From a virus: a stretch of DNA of 46,559 nucleotides. A program made the position numbers and the translations under genes. Location of the stretch: positions 1 through 46,559 of the IMG/VR virus record IMGVR_UViG_3300024430_000004; one strand, given 5' to 3'. Within the stretch, counting starts at the first letter, position 1. Every line of letters begins with the position of its first letter. The notes below the pieces were generated by a model. That model saw only the letters and a program-made list of their open reading frames with translations. It had not been told where the DNA came from and made no database searches. Shown here one piece after another: positions 8,684-18,515 of this stretch.

Positions 8684-9652
8684 ATGGCATCAGCGAGCGA
8701 TGCAAGGGTGGCGATCTCGAGGGAGACGACCTTCGGGACCCGCGTCGCCCCTTCGCGGTTCCTGCCGCTGACCGCGGAGGATCTCGGGTTCGAGATCGAG
8801 GAGTACGTGTCCCCGGTCATCGGGACCGGGATGTGGAGCGCTCCGTCGATCCAGACCGTCAAGCGCGGCGCCGGGTCGATCGCCGGTGACGTGATGAGCC
8901 TCGGCTTCTCGTACCTCGTCGACGCGCTGCACCCGAACACGACGACACCTGTCCAGCAGGGAGCGACGATCGCGTATCTCGCGACGCACACCCTGAACGG
9001 GCCGCCGTCGAAGTCCTACACGGTGCAGGTGCAGACGCCGCCGGTGACGTCGAACACCCTCGTGCCGCACGAGATGCTCGGCGTCATGTTCAGCGGGCTG
9101 AGCCTGTCATGGTCGGCGGCCGGGGTGCTGTCGTTCAACTTCCCCGTCGTCTACCGCGACCTGGACCTGACGCAGACCAACATCGTCTACGTCGCGCCGG
9201 CGTCCTACGAGCTGTTCTCGTTCAAGGGAGGCAGCCTGTCGTTCGGTGGCGTCGCCGAGACCGATCTCATCGGTGACGGCACGCTGGACATTTCCTACTC
9301 GCTGCGCACTGACGCGCACCCGCTCGGGTCCGCCGGCCTGATGGCGAAGCCGGTCCTGTCCAGCAAGCCGACCGCGACGGTGTCGACGACCGCGGATTTC
9401 CAGGACAACACGCAGATCACGCGCACTCTGGCCGACACGCAGGGCGACGTCGTCCTGCGGTTCACGGGGACGAACATCGCGAGCACCTATGACCGCTACG
9501 TCGAGGTGACGCTGCCCGACTGCAAGGTCCGTGCGTCGCGGCCGACGGTGTCCGGTGACGGGCCGCTGTCGCAGCCGATCGAGTTCCGGATGGCGTCGGC
9601 GACCAACGACCCGCCGGTCATCAAGGTCATGTCGACGGAGACGACGCCCTAG
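8684..9652 (+). CDS. Major tail protein (tube)
   Basis: Encodes 322 residues. The opening ASDARVAISRETTFGT, followed by strand-rich repeats (GTMWSAPSIQ-type hairpins, YTVQVQTPP, MLGVMFSGLSLSWSAAGVLS), matches the phage tail tube family, whose subunits stack as hexameric rings. The last third contains an Ig-like region (FRMASATNDPPVIKVM). It lies between the neck genes and the tail assembly chaperone, as expected for the tube protein of a siphovirus. Confidence 0.85.
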   Translation: MASASDARVAISRETTFGTRVAPSRFLPLTAEDLGFEIEEYVSPVIGTGMWSAPSIQTVKRGAGSIAGDVMSLGFSYLVDALHPNTTTPVQQGATIAYLATHTLNGPPSKSYTVQVQTPPVTSNTLVPHEMLGVMFSGLSLSWSAAGVLSFNFPVVYRDLDLTQTNIVYVAPASYELFSFKGGSLSFGGVAETDLIGDGTLDISYSLRTDAHPLGSAGLMAKPVLSSKPTATVSTTADFQDNTQITRTLADTQGDVVLRFTGTNIASTYDRYVEVTLPDCKVRASRPTVSGDGPLSQPIEFRMASATNDPPVIKVMSTETTP

Positions 9653-9738
9653 CGCAGCCACCGGCTGATGATCGGCCAGGCCGCGATGCAGGCGATGACC
9701 AGCACCATGATGACGAGCTGCCAATCCTCGGTCTGCAT
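9649..9738 (-). CDS. Possible leftward single-pass membrane micropeptide
   Basis: A 29-codon leftward frame runs from ATG at 9738 to TAG at 9649. The peptide starts MQTEDWQ, then has a clean hydrophobic stretch VIMVLVIACIAAWPII and ends SRWLR, the pattern of a one-segment membrane peptide with a positive C-terminus. It sits in the 129-base gap between the major tail protein and the gp10-like gene, and its stop overlaps the tail-gene stop in convergent orientation. No ribosome binding site is obvious. It may be chance, but the hydrophobicity is striking. Holin or anti-holin-like or exclusion roles would be speculation. Confidence 0.35.
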   Translation of the reverse strand: MQTEDWQLVIMVLVIACIAAWPIISRWLR

Positions 9739-9781
9739 GGCGCGACGGTAACGCCAGCGCACCCCGGAAGGAAGGGCGACC

Positions 9782-10219
9782 GTGGCACTGAGTAAGCGCG
9801 ACTACAGCGCCGCGATCGACGTCGAGGGCCTGTCGGAGTACCGCAAGGCCCTTCGTGCGCTCGAGCGCGGCGCCAACCGGGACCTGACGAAGGGTCTCAA
9901 GGACGCGTCGCGGCCGATCCTCGCGACCGCGAAAGCGACCGCTCCAAGGTCAGCGATCACGCGGCCCGGCTACCGGCACATCGGCGACACGCTGAAGCTC
10001 AGCGTGCGAGGCAACAACCTCGCAATCACCTCCAACAAGCCGGGCGCCCGCGTCATCCATTGGGGCGGCCGGCACCCGCTGTTCGGCAACCGTGACCGCT
10101 GGTACCCGCAGCGGGCGCAGCCGTTCATCGCGCGCGCGATTGATCGCAACCGCGACACGGTCGTGGACGCGATCGGTGACGCGATCGACGAGCACGCCCG
10201 CCGCCTCGGCTGGCGGTAG
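9782..10219 (+). CDS. HK97 gp10-like tail completion/neck protein
   Basis: Encodes 145 residues from GTG after GGAAGGAAGG. The pattern VEGLSEYRKALRALERG near the N-terminus, a middle ATAPRS turn and the closing AIDRNRDTVVDAIGDAIDEH helix match the HK97-gp10_like family of neck/tail completion proteins. It is found after, not before, the major tail protein here, a minor deviation from the common order. Confidence 0.8.
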   Translation: MALSKRDYSAAIDVEGLSEYRKALRALERGANRDLTKGLKDASRPILATAKATAPRSAITRPGYRHIGDTLKLSVRGNNLAITSNKPGARVIHWGGRHPLFGNRDRWYPQRAQPFIARAIDRNRDTVVDAIGDAIDEHARRLGWR

Positions 10220-10248
10220 TTCCACCCCTCAACGAAAGGACGTTCCTC

Positions 10249-10593
10249 GTGCCCGCAGAGGAACCGCAGGACCAGGCCGAAGAGGTCCTCGTCATCGATG
10301 GCGAGGAGTACGAGTTCGGTGACGCGACGTTCACGTTCCGTGAGATCCGGGAGGTCCGCAAGCTCGTCCGCGCGCTCCTCGACGACGACGAGATCCTCAA
10401 CCCGTTCGAGGCGCCACTGACCGAAGTGCTGCCGGCGCTCGTGACGGTCATCAAGCGCCGCGAGGACCCCGAGTACAGCCTCGAGACGGCGCTTGATCTG
10501 CGTTACGAGGAAGTGCTGCGCCCTCGCAAGGCCGTCCAGCCGAAGACGTCCGGCGCCACTGGCGCCCGGAAGACAAGCTCGACGGCGGCCTGA
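10249..10593 (+). CDS. Tail assembly chaperone, short (unshifted) form
   Basis: Encodes 114 residues from GTG, rich in Glu and Asp, with FTFREIREVRKLVRALL and ALVTVIKRREDPEYSLETALD helices. Size, acidity and position immediately before the tape measure gene are those of the G product of tail assembly chaperones, which bind the tape measure during tail growth and are not in the virion. The stop at 10591-10593 is bypassed in the longer form described in the next entry. Confidence 0.8.
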   Translation: MPAEEPQDQAEEVLVIDGEEYEFGDATFTFREIREVRKLVRALLDDDEILNPFEAPLTEVLPALVTVIKRREDPEYSLETALDLRYEEVLRPRKAVQPKTSGATGARKTSSTAA

Positions 10594-10697
10594 ACCCATG
10601 GGAACTCGAGCTCTACCGGCTCGATGAGCTCACCGCGCTGCGCGCGGAGTACACGACGCGCCGCGAACTGCGGCGCCGTGAGATGACCGACTCCTGA
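10249..10697 (+). CDS. Tail assembly chaperone, -1 frameshift fusion (G-T)
   Basis: The -1 frame relative to the short chaperone is open from 10323 to a TGA at 10695-10697, which overlaps the tape measure ATG by one base. In this frame the sequence EDVRRHWRPEDKLDGG, then PWELELYRLDELTALR and a basic Arg-rich end reads like a real chaperone C-terminus, although it has no convincing start of its own. A programmed -1 frameshift somewhere before 10590 would join it to the upstream gene, as in lambda G-GT. I could not find a canonical slippery heptamer in the right phase, so the site is unknown. Confidence 0.65.
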
Positions 10698-13600
10698 TGG
10701 CTTCCCTCAACCGCAACCTTCACGTCAACGTCACCGCCGACTCGTCGTCGCTCGAGCGCGCGTTTGCGCGCTCCGAGCGGTCCGCGGCGTCGTTTCAGAA
10801 GACGACGCGTGCCGCGTCGAAGGACACGGACGCGCTGACGAAGGCGTTCAAGCGTCAGGAGAGCGCCCTCAAGGCATTCAACGGCGCGCTCGGGCAGGTC
10901 AAGTTCCCGGCGATGATCGCCGGGGCGGGAGCCGCGGCGCAGGGCATGGCGACGCTTGGCGCTGGTGCGACCGCCGCGGTGTCGGCGCTCGCGCCGTTGT
11001 CGGGGGCGCTGGCTGCCTACCCCGCCCTTGCGACGACCGCGGCGCAGGGGATGGGTGTCCTGAAGCTCGCGACGGCCGGCCTGGAGGACGGGTTCGCTGC
11101 GGCGAAGGAGGGCGGCGAGGACTGGCGGAAGTGGCTCAAGGACGCGAGCGGGCCGCAGAAGCAGTTCGTGAAGAACCTGCGGCCGATGATCGCCGAGATC
11201 GAGGGCCTCGAGAAGGTCGCGCAGCGTGGCGCGCTTCCGGGGTTCTCGCGAGGCGTCCAGTCAGCGTCGAAGAACCTGCCGGTGCTGCGCGGCATCGTGC
11301 GCGACACCGCTGACGCGTTCGGTGACTTCGCCGAAAAGGCCGGCGCGATGGTCGGCTCGAAAGCGTGGGGTCGTGACCTTGAGGCGCAGGGGCAGCGCAA
11401 CGTGCGCTGGATGCGCCAGGGCGGCGACATCGCCCTGAACTTGGCTGACGCGCTGCGTCACGTCGTCATGGAGGCCGGGCCGCTCGTCGACTGGATGGTC
11501 AAGGGCGTCAAGTCCGGGTCGGAGTGGGTTGAGCAGCAGGCCGCGGCCGGCCGCGAATCGGGGCGCCTAGCGAAGTTCTTTGAGAGCACCCGCCGGACGA
11601 TGGAGCGCGTCGTTGCGATCGGCGGTGATCTCGCCGTCGCGTTCTGGAATGTCGGCAAGGCCGCGAAGCCGCTCGGCGACGAGATCCTCGACGGGCTTGT
11701 CAAGAGCGCCGACGCGTTCCGGCGCTGGACCGATTCGGCGTCCGGCAAGAATCAGATCGAGGACTACTTCCGCAAGGCTCAGCCTGCCATCTTCGAGATG
11801 GGTCGCCTCATTCGCGACACGGTCAAGGCGTTCGCGCGACTTGGTTCCGGGGATGATCTCGCGCCGCTGCTGCGGATGGTTCGCATCCGGATCCTGCCGG
11901 CGTTCGAGACTGTGGCGCGCACGACGACGGAGGCGTTCGGGCCGTCGCTGGTTGGCGCGATCGCGGAGATGGCGGACCTGTTTGCGAAGCTCGCCGGGTC
12001 TAGCGGGCCGCTTGTCGTGTTCGTCGAGTTGCTCACGACGGGCCTGTCGGCGCTGAACACGCTGCTGGAGACGATCCCGGGCCTCAACGCGGCGGTCGTC
12101 ACGGTCGCGGGTGGCATGGGGCTCGTGAAGGCGCTGCAGCTTGGCGCGGCGGTGACCGGCGTCAAGCGTCTGCACGACCTCATTCGCAGGACGCCGTCGA
12201 CGACTGCTCTCGGCGGCGGCGGCAAGGGCATTCTCGGCAAGGCTGCCAGCAGGGCGGCGCCCGTCCCAGTGTTCGTCACCAATCCCGGCTTCGGTGGTGC
12301 TGGCACGCCGGGGGTGCCGGGAGCACCCGGGAGGGGCGGCGGCTGGAAGCTGCCCGCCGGTGTCCGCGCTGGGGCAACCGTTGCCTTGCCGGTCGCTGGC
12401 ACCCTTGCAGCCGGTGCGCTCGCCGAGGGCGTCGCGCCGAGGGATTGGAAGCCCGGCGACTCTCGCCGCCAGTTCGAGAGTGGCCGCGCCCAGGCGATAG
12501 CGAGCGACGGGCGGGACGCCGACAAGGCGAGCAAGTCCTTCGACCGGCTGCGCGACTCGATCGTCGGCGTCAGCAAGGCGATCCGTTCGACGTCGATCAG
12601 GGCGGACATCCGCCGCAACTTCGGGAACCTGGAGAAGGACGCGAAGTTCGGTGACCTCGAGAAGGCTGCTGATCGCAGCATGCGGCTGATCGCGGAGAGC
12701 GTCGGCACGAACACCCGGGAGGGACGGCGGCTCGCCGTCGACAACTTCCAGCAGCTTGCCAAGAGCGTCCACCGGTCGATCGACAGCGGGGAGCTCTCCG
12801 TCCGTCAGGGCATGAAGCTCATCAAGCGGCACACGGTCGAGGAGACGGCTGACGGGCGCAGGAAGGCAAGCGAAGAGTTCAGGACGCTGGCGAAGAACAC
12901 GGCCACGCAGATGGGGACGACGGTTCAGCACGTCAAGGATGCGATGCGTGCCGGGAACCTCGCGACGATCCGCGGTGGCGGGAAGATCAAGGAGGCGCTG
13001 GTCAGCGCGCTGCAGTCGCTTGGGCTCAGCCGCGGGCAAGCGGAGGCGAAGGTCACGACCGGGACCGTCCAGAATCCCGATGATCGCCCCAACGCGAACA
13101 CGTTCCGGGCGGGCGGCGGGTGGATCGGGCAGCGTGGGCAGCGCGGCACCGATCAGGTCCCGACGATGCTCGGCGTCGGCGAAGCCGTCCTGAACCGTCA
13201 TCAGCAGGCGGTCGTGGAGGGCCTGCTCGGACACGGGTTCCTGGACAAGTTGTTCAGCCGGGTCCGGACGCCGCACTATATGGCGCAGGGCGGGTATGTC
13301 CCGCAGCCGCGGATGGTGCAGGCGTTCGCGGGCGGCGGCCGGATCCCGCGGGTCACGGTCGTGTCGCCGGGTGCGACGCCAGGCCGGATGGCGCAGCACT
13401 CCGTGGATGTCGACCGGGATGCTGCGTTAGACATCTACCGGCGTAAGGCCCGCGAGTACGCGCGTCGCGACACAGGCGCCCCGAAGATGATGGGCTCGCC
13501 CGGCGGTGGTGGCACGGGCACGTTCGATGGGCGCCCGGTCGCGAACTGGATCATCCCGATCCTCAACTGGGCGCGGTCGCACGGCTGGCGCGGATCAATC

Positions 13601-14953
13601 ACCTCCGGCTATCGCTCGCCGGAGCACAACGCGGCGGTTGGTGGGTCCCCAACGTCTAACCATATGAGCACGTCGTATCCCGGCGGTGCCATCGACGTTG
13701 GCGGTTGGGGAGCGCGGGTGGAAGGTCAGGCGCTCGCGTCGGTACTCGCTGGGTACGGCGGGTCTCGCCGACTGCTCTGGGCCGGTCCGGTGATCGGTGA
13801 CTGGGGCCACTTCTCGGCGACGGGTCGTGCTCGCGGCGGGTTCATCAAGAAGTTCGCGAGCGGTGGCCGGGTGTCGGCGCCGCACGCCGCGGCGCTCTTG
13901 TGGAAGCACGGCCTGAGAAACCAGCAGGCGGCGGCCACGCTCGCGGCCATCGCGATGGGCGAATCGACCGGCAATCCCGGCGCGAAGAACCTGAACTACC
14001 CCGACCACTCCATCGGCCTGTGGCAGATCAACCAACTCGCCCACAAGGGCCGGTTCGGGTCCGACGCGCAGCTGACGAACCCCGACGCGAACGCCAAGGC
14101 GGCGATCGCGCTGTACCGAGAGAGTGGATTCCAGCCGTGGTCGGTGTACACCAATGGGACCTACAGGTCATACCTCGACGACGCCGCCCGGGCGTTCGAC
14201 GGCGGGAAGCTCAAGGACTACTGGAAGCGTCGCGTCGGCATCGGCGGCACCAGCGGCGGCGGCGGGTCACGCGGCGCCGGCGGTGGCGGCGGTGGCGGGG
14301 GCAGCCGGTCCGTGCCGGCGGGCCAGTCGCCGGTCTCCGGTGGCCGGTCCACCTCGCAGCGGACGACGAACCCGATCAACGGGATGCTGCCGAAGGCGTT
14401 CGGGAACCGGGCGATCGGCAACGTCAACCGGATCGTCGACCGGCTCGACGCTGACGATGAGGACTTCCGCAACAAGCAGATCATTCGCGGTGTCGACCCT
14501 GAGTCGGTGCAGGGGTTGCAGGAGACGTGGGGCGAGGAAGCCAAGGAGGCGTTCGGGTTGTCGGTCGCCGAGCTCAACCTGCGCGGCGCGATCCGGGCGG
14601 CGAAGCGCGCGGGCAACAAGCGCCTCGAGCGCAGGCTGCGTCGTCGCCTTGAGCAGCTTCAGCGTGAGCAGCGCGCGCAGACGGCGAACTTGATCGGCAT
14701 CCAGGGGCAGATCACCGACGCGCAGTCCGCTGGTGTCGAGGATGCCGGCCCGTCGGCGGCCGACATGAAGGCGGCGATCGACGCGCTCACCGCCGAGATG
14801 AAGGCGTCCAACGCGATGAAGGCGCAGCTTGGAGCCCGGCAGGACGGGACGCTCGTCCAGTGGGTCGCTGAGGCCCTCGACGGCCGGCTCGGCTACAACT
14901 CGACGGCGGCGATGGCGACCCCCGGGTTCCCTGGTGGCGGGGTCAGGATCTAG
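10697..14953 (+). CDS. Tape measure protein with M15-type peptidase and lysozyme-like domains
   Basis: Encodes 1418 residues and should set tail length. The N-terminal part is a helical tape measure domain with Ala/Gly-rich hydrophobic segments (about residues 70-115 and 450-500). Around residues 970-1045 lies an M15-like D,D-peptidase/endopeptidase motif, with SNH (His989), AIDVGG (Asp1000) and DWGHF (Asp1035, His1038). It is followed at about 1055-1170 by a transglycosylase/lysozyme-like domain (AMGESTGNP, Glu1089, then SIGLWQIN). A Gly/Ser linker (about 1183-1210) leads to a C-terminal coiled coil (about 1290-1350). The two wall-hydrolase domains suggest local peptidoglycan digestion during DNA entry. 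The start overlaps the chaperone fusion stop. Confidence 0.92.
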   Translation: MASLNRNLHVNVTADSSSLERAFARSERSAASFQKTTRAASKDTDALTKAFKRQESALKAFNGALGQVKFPAMIAGAGAAAQGMATLGAGATAAVSALAPLSGALAAYPALATTAAQGMGVLKLATAGLEDGFAAAKEGGEDWRKWLKDASGPQKQFVKNLRPMIAEIEGLEKVAQRGALPGFSRGVQSASKNLPVLRGIVRDTADAFGDFAEKAGAMVGSKAWGRDLEAQGQRNVRWMRQGGDIALNLADALRHVVMEAGPLVDWMVKGVKSGSEWVEQQAAAGRESGRLAKFFESTRRTMERVVAIGGDLAVAFWNVGKAAKPLGDEILDGLVKSADAFRRWTDSASGKNQIEDYFRKAQPAIFEMGRLIRDTVKAFARLGSGDDLAPLLRMVRIRILPAFETVARTTTEAFGPSLVGAIAEMADLFAKLAGSSGPLVVFVELLTTGLSALNTLLETIPGLNAAVVTVAGGMGLVKALQLGAAVTGVKRLHDLIRRTPSTTALGGGGKGILGKAASRAAPVPVFVTNPGFGGAGTPGVPGAPGRGGGWKLPAGVRAGATVALPVAGTLAAGALAEGVAPRDWKPGDSRRQFESGRAQAIASDGRDADKASKSFDRLRDSIVGVSKAIRSTSIRADIRRNFGNLEKDAKFGDLEKAADRSMRLIAESVGTNTREGRRLAVDNFQQLAKSVHRSIDSGELSVRQGMKLIKRHTVEETADGRRKASEEFRTLAKNTATQMGTTVQHVKDAMRAGNLATIRGGGKIKEALVSALQSLGLSRGQAEAKVTTGTVQNPDDRPNANTFRAGGGWIGQRGQRGTDQVPTMLGVGEAVLNRHQQAVVEGLLGHGFLDKLFSRVRTPHYMAQGGYVPQPRMVQAFAGGGRIPRVTVVSPGATPGRMAQHSVDVDRDAALDIYRRKAREYARRDTGAPKMMGSPGGGGTGTFDGRPVANWIIPILNWARSHGWRGSITSGYRSPEHNAAVGGSPTSNHMSTSYPGGAIDVGGWGARVEGQALASVLAGYGGSRRLLWAGPVIGDWGHFSATGRARGGFIKKFASGGRVSAPHAAALLWKHGLRNQQAAATLAAIAMGESTGNPGAKNLNYPDHSIGLWQINQLAHKGRFGSDAQLTNPDANAKAAIALYRESGFQPWSVYTNGTYRSYLDDAARAFDGGKLKDYWKRRVGIGGTSGGGGSRGAGGGGGGGGSRSVPAGQSPVSGGRSTSQRTTNPINGMLPKAFGNRAIGNVNRIVDRLDADDEDFRNKQIIRGVDPESVQGLQETWGEEAKEAFGLSVAELNLRGAIRAAKRAGNKRLERRLRRRLEQLQREQRAQTANLIGIQGQITDAQSAGVEDAGPSAADMKAAIDALTAEMKASNAMKAQLGARQDGTLVQWVAEALDGRLGYNSTAAMATPGFPGGGVRI

Positions 14954-16888
14954 ATGCCGCGCCTGACGCTGGACCCGATCAGCGAGGACGACCGCAACCG
15001 GCCGCTCGACGTCAACATGGACGTCGGGAACGCGCCGGTCGCAATCGCGCAGATCAGCTTCCCGCAGCCGCCGCTGGAGACGCTCACGTCCGGGTCGATC
15101 TCCACCGAGGGCGACGTCATCGCGGCACGCCGGCACGCCAACCGGCAGATCCCCGTCACCTTCGCGGTGCAAGAGCCCGACGGTGAGCCCGCCACCACGA
15201 ACCTCGTCACCAACCCGTCAGCGGAGCGTGACCTCACCGACTGGTACGTGCACACCACGCTCGGCGTCGGCCAATACACATTCGCCCGAGACGACGCGTG
15301 GAGCTCCGACGGCGACTGGTCGATCCTCTGCGAAGCGACCGCCGTCGCCGACATGGACTTCATGGGCGGCCTGGCCGGCAACTTCGCGGTGACCGCCGGG
15401 CAGACGTACACCGCCAGCTTTCGGATCAACGTTGAGGACGCTCCGGCGAACGGGCCGGGGATCTGGTCTGAGTTGTTCTTCTTCGACGCCGGCAACGTCC
15501 AGCTCGCGCAGAACAACAGCCCGGAGATCAGCACGCCGGCGGCGTACGCGACCGGCGAGCGGTGGACGACCGTCACCGCGACCGCGCCGCCCGGGGCGAC
15601 GCAGGCGCAGATCGTCGCCGTCGGGCGGACCGGCACCGGCGCACCCGGCGGCGCGGGGGATCACATCAAGTTCTGGATCGACTCGGTGCAGCTCGAAGTG
15701 GCGGCGAGCCGGTCGGCGTTTGTGTCCGGCGACCACCCGGGCTGCTCGTGGTCGGGGACGGCGCACGCGTCCGCGTCGGTGCGCCCGGCGGCTGGAGGAC
15801 TCCGCTTTCGGGCGATCCTCGCGGACCTGCAGCGCAAGGCCGCCAAGTTCGGTCAGCAGGGCGGGACGCTGCGCTGGATCAACGACGACGGGACCACCTT
15901 CACGTTCGACGTGCTTGCCGCCGACGGGTACGAGCCGGCGCTCGAGCACGCCTACTTTCTCGGCTCGGCGACGACGGTCCCGGTCACGTTCACTTGCGCC
16001 CCGTACGCGCGCGGCGAGGCGGTGACGTGGACGACGATCGGCTCGGCGACCGTCTCGCACGTCTCCACGTACGTGTTCTCGGCGCCGCCCGGTGACGTGG
16101 CGGCGCTCGGCGAGCTCGTCATCACCGACGCCTCGGCCGCCGACGTCCAGCACGCCGCATGGTGGGGCATCGAAGCCGACACGCGCACCGTCGGTCTCGG
16201 CGGCCTTGATCTCGAAGCGGAAGCGCAGACGATCCTCGCCGGTACCAGCAGCGGCGGCGTCGTGCAATGGACACCGAGCGCGGCGACGACCGCCGCGCTC
16301 ATCAGCGTCATCGGCCAGCACGTCGGCCGCGCCTACCGGGTGCTGTGTCGCGCGAAGATCAACTCGGGCTCGGCGGGGGCGACGCTCACGTTCGGCTGGT
16401 CGCCGGTGTTTGGGAACGCCGAGATCGCTTCCAACCCCGCGGGCGGCTTCCATGCCGTCGGCCAGTATGAGTACGTCGACCTCGGCGTCATCCGGCCGCG
16501 GACCGAGGTCAACGGCTATTGGGGAGGGTTGCTGTACGGGACCACCCCGGATGCGTTGACGTCGATCTACATCCACCGGTTCGTGCTCGTGCCGCTCGAC
16601 GGCGGCAGCGGGCAGATCCGGTCGACCGCCGCGTTCGATCACGCCACCGTCACGTCGTCCGGGGTGACGGTGAAGGCGTCCGGGACGTTCGACTACGAGC
16701 CGACGAGCTATCAGGGCGACCGGTTGCTCATTGCTCCGTCACGCGGCGAGACCCGCACGCACCGGCTCCTCGTGGCGGTCAGCCGCGGCAGCCGTCTCGG
16801 CGCCGGCGCGAACTGGTCGGACTCCCACACCGACAACGCGACCGTCGACATCTTTGAAATCACGCCGCGCTACTTGACGATCCAGTGA
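14954..16888 (+). CDS. Minor tail protein (distal tail-like) with carbohydrate-binding-like domain
   Basis: Encodes 644 residues and starts at the base after the tape measure stop, the usual place of the distal tail (Dit) protein. Residues about 82-245 (TNLVTNPSAERDLTDWY, AGQTYTASFRINV, FWIDSVQLEVA) resemble the CBM_4_9 carbohydrate-binding fold often inserted in actinophage minor tail proteins. A further strand-rich region ends in YQGDRLLIAP. It probably builds the tail tip ring and contacts cell-wall glycans. Confidence 0.75.
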   Translation: MPRLTLDPISEDDRNRPLDVNMDVGNAPVAIAQISFPQPPLETLTSGSISTEGDVIAARRHANRQIPVTFAVQEPDGEPATTNLVTNPSAERDLTDWYVHTTLGVGQYTFARDDAWSSDGDWSILCEATAVADMDFMGGLAGNFAVTAGQTYTASFRINVEDAPANGPGIWSELFFFDAGNVQLAQNNSPEISTPAAYATGERWTTVTATAPPGATQAQIVAVGRTGTGAPGGAGDHIKFWIDSVQLEVAASRSAFVSGDHPGCSWSGTAHASASVRPAAGGLRFRAILADLQRKAAKFGQQGGTLRWINDDGTTFTFDVLAADGYEPALEHAYFLGSATTVPVTFTCAPYARGEAVTWTTIGSATVSHVSTYVFSAPPGDVAALGELVITDASAADVQHAAWWGIEADTRTVGLGGLDLEAEAQTILAGTSSGGVVQWTPSAATTAALISVIGQHVGRAYRVLCRAKINSGSAGATLTFGWSPVFGNAEIASNPAGGFHAVGQYEYVDLGVIRPRTEVNGYWGGLLYGTTPDALTSIYIHRFVLVPLDGGSGQIRSTAAFDHATVTSSGVTVKASGTFDYEPTSYQGDRLLIAPSRGETRTHRLLVAVSRGSRLGAGANWSDSHTDNATVDIFEITPRYLTIQ

Positions 16889-18513
16889 GCGACGACCCGA
16901 CCCGGCTGCACTACGAGGTCAGCGGCCCCGGCGGCAACGTCTTCTACCGCTGGTCCGAGGACGATTGGGACGCCGCCAACCGGCTGACGGACTCGGCGTT
17001 CACCACGGACATGCCCGGCGGGTTCGGCACGTTCAACGGGTCGCTGCTACGCGACCTGCCGGTCCGCGCCGACGAGGGCCTGTTCAACACGCTCACCGCC
17101 TACGGTCCCGGCGGGCAGGTCGCGTGGCAGGGCCGCATCACGCAGCTTCCCCGGCAGACCGGCGGCGGCCGGACCCTGCAACCGCAGGCGGTCGGCTGGT
17201 CCGCGCACCTGCAGGACCGCCAGGACTTCGTCGAGGTCTACATCGACCGCAACCCGGGTTCGTGGGGCGAGATGATCATCGAGCGCCGCGCCGCGCTCGC
17301 GATCGCCGGGTATCACACGGAGGGCCTGTCGGCGAGCTCGACCACCGACGGCCTCGCGTGGGACGCCGACCCGGCCGTTCCTTACGGGTCCGTCGTGGAG
17401 CTGTGGTACCGGGCACCCGCCGGCACGCTGATCGCCAAGCTGTTCTGGACCTATCAGCGGCTCGGGGTCTGGACGGGCATGGAGGTCCCGACGGTCTACT
17501 TCTCCAGTGACGGGCTGGGCATCACCTACTTCGAGGCGTTCCCCGGCGGCACATCCGGCGTGGCGCCCGTCAGCCCCTCATCCGGGCGCTGGGTGATGCT
17601 GCGCGCCGCGAACACGTCCGGCGCCCCGATCGCGACCGGGGCAGGTGCCAAGCAACTGTTCAGCCGGCACGCCCTCGTCGGAAGTCACGGCCTCGACACG
17701 CACTCCGGCCCGTTCGTGTACGCCCATGACGTCGTCGATGACGTCGTGAGCCGGATGTGCCCGAAGCTGTCGGCGACGCTCGGGTCGAGCATCGCGACGT
17801 CGACGACCGGCGTCGAGCTGTCGCATCTCGTCTTCGACACGCCGACGCACGCGGCGGACGTCATCGCGACCGTCAACGCCCCGCACGGCTACGACTGGGC
17901 GGTCTGGGAACCGGCGGCCGGGCAGATCCTCCCGACGTTCTACTTTCGCCCGCAGCGCTCAGGCACCGCATGGCGGACCAGCATCCGCGAGGGAGCGCAG
18001 ATGAACTTCGAGGGCGACAGCGCCGAGCAGCTCATCAATGGCGTCGTCGTCTCCTACAACGGCCTGGACGGCTTGCCGCGTCTCGCCGGCCCGACCGCGA
18101 CCGGCATCGCGTACGACGTGCAGTCGAGCTTCCTGTGGGACTCGAGCGTCGGCAATCCGGTCAACCAGCACGGGTTGACGAGGCTGCACGTCCTCAACGC
18201 GTCCGTCGCGCTCAAGGACGACGTCGCTGTCGCGATCGGCCAGGTGTATCTGCGGGACTCCAACGCGGCGACGCGACGCGGCGACATCACCCTGCCATCC
18301 ACCGTCCGTGATGCAAGCGGCGCCGTGCATCCGTCGTGGGCGGTTCGCGCCGGCGACACGATCGAGGTCACCGACCTGCCGGACACGCTCGCGCGGCGGA
18401 TCGTCACGACGTCCTACAACCACCAGGCCCGGTCGTTGACGGCGAGCATCGACCAGACCCCGGCGCGGCTGTCGACGCTGCTTGCCCGCCTCGGCTGGAA
18501 CACCGGCAACTGA
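16885..18513 (+). CDS. Minor tail protein (Tal/hub-like)
   Basis: Encodes 542 residues from GTG in a GTGA overlap with the upstream tail gene. The N-terminal part ([29 protein letters not shown]) and the late segment ([32 protein letters not shown]) match the beta-rich hub proteins at the tail tip of siphoviruses, which anchor fibres. The intervening region has a concanavalin-like run of strands. I assign it by order and pattern; no peptidase motif is visible. Confidence 0.7.
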   Translation: MSDDPTRLHYEVSGPGGNVFYRWSEDDWDAANRLTDSAFTTDMPGGFGTFNGSLLRDLPVRADEGLFNTLTAYGPGGQVAWQGRITQLPRQTGGGRTLQPQAVGWSAHLQDRQDFVEVYIDRNPGSWGEMIIERRAALAIAGYHTEGLSASSTTDGLAWDADPAVPYGSVVELWYRAPAGTLIAKLFWTYQRLGVWTGMEVPTVYFSSDGLGITYFEAFPGGTSGVAPVSPSSGRWVMLRAANTSGAPIATGAGAKQLFSRHALVGSHGLDTHSGPFVYAHDVVDDVVSRMCPKLSATLGSSIATSTTGVELSHLVFDTPTHAADVIATVNAPHGYDWAVWEPAAGQILPTFYFRPQRSGTAWRTSIREGAQMNFEGDSAEQLINGVVVSYNGLDGLPRLAGPTATGIAYDVQSSFLWDSSVGNPVNQHGLTRLHVLNASVALKDDVAVAIGQVYLRDSNAATRRGDITLPSTVRDASGAVHPSWAVRAGDTIEVTDLPDTLARRIVTTSYNHQARSLTASIDQTPARLSTLLARLGWNTGN

Positions 18514-18515
18514 CC

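Noticed and set aside
9668-9751. Rightward 27-codon frame MIGQAAMQAM in the gap before the gp10-like gene
   Set aside because: Met-rich low-complexity product without ribosome binding site; the leftward membrane peptide in the same gap is more protein-like.
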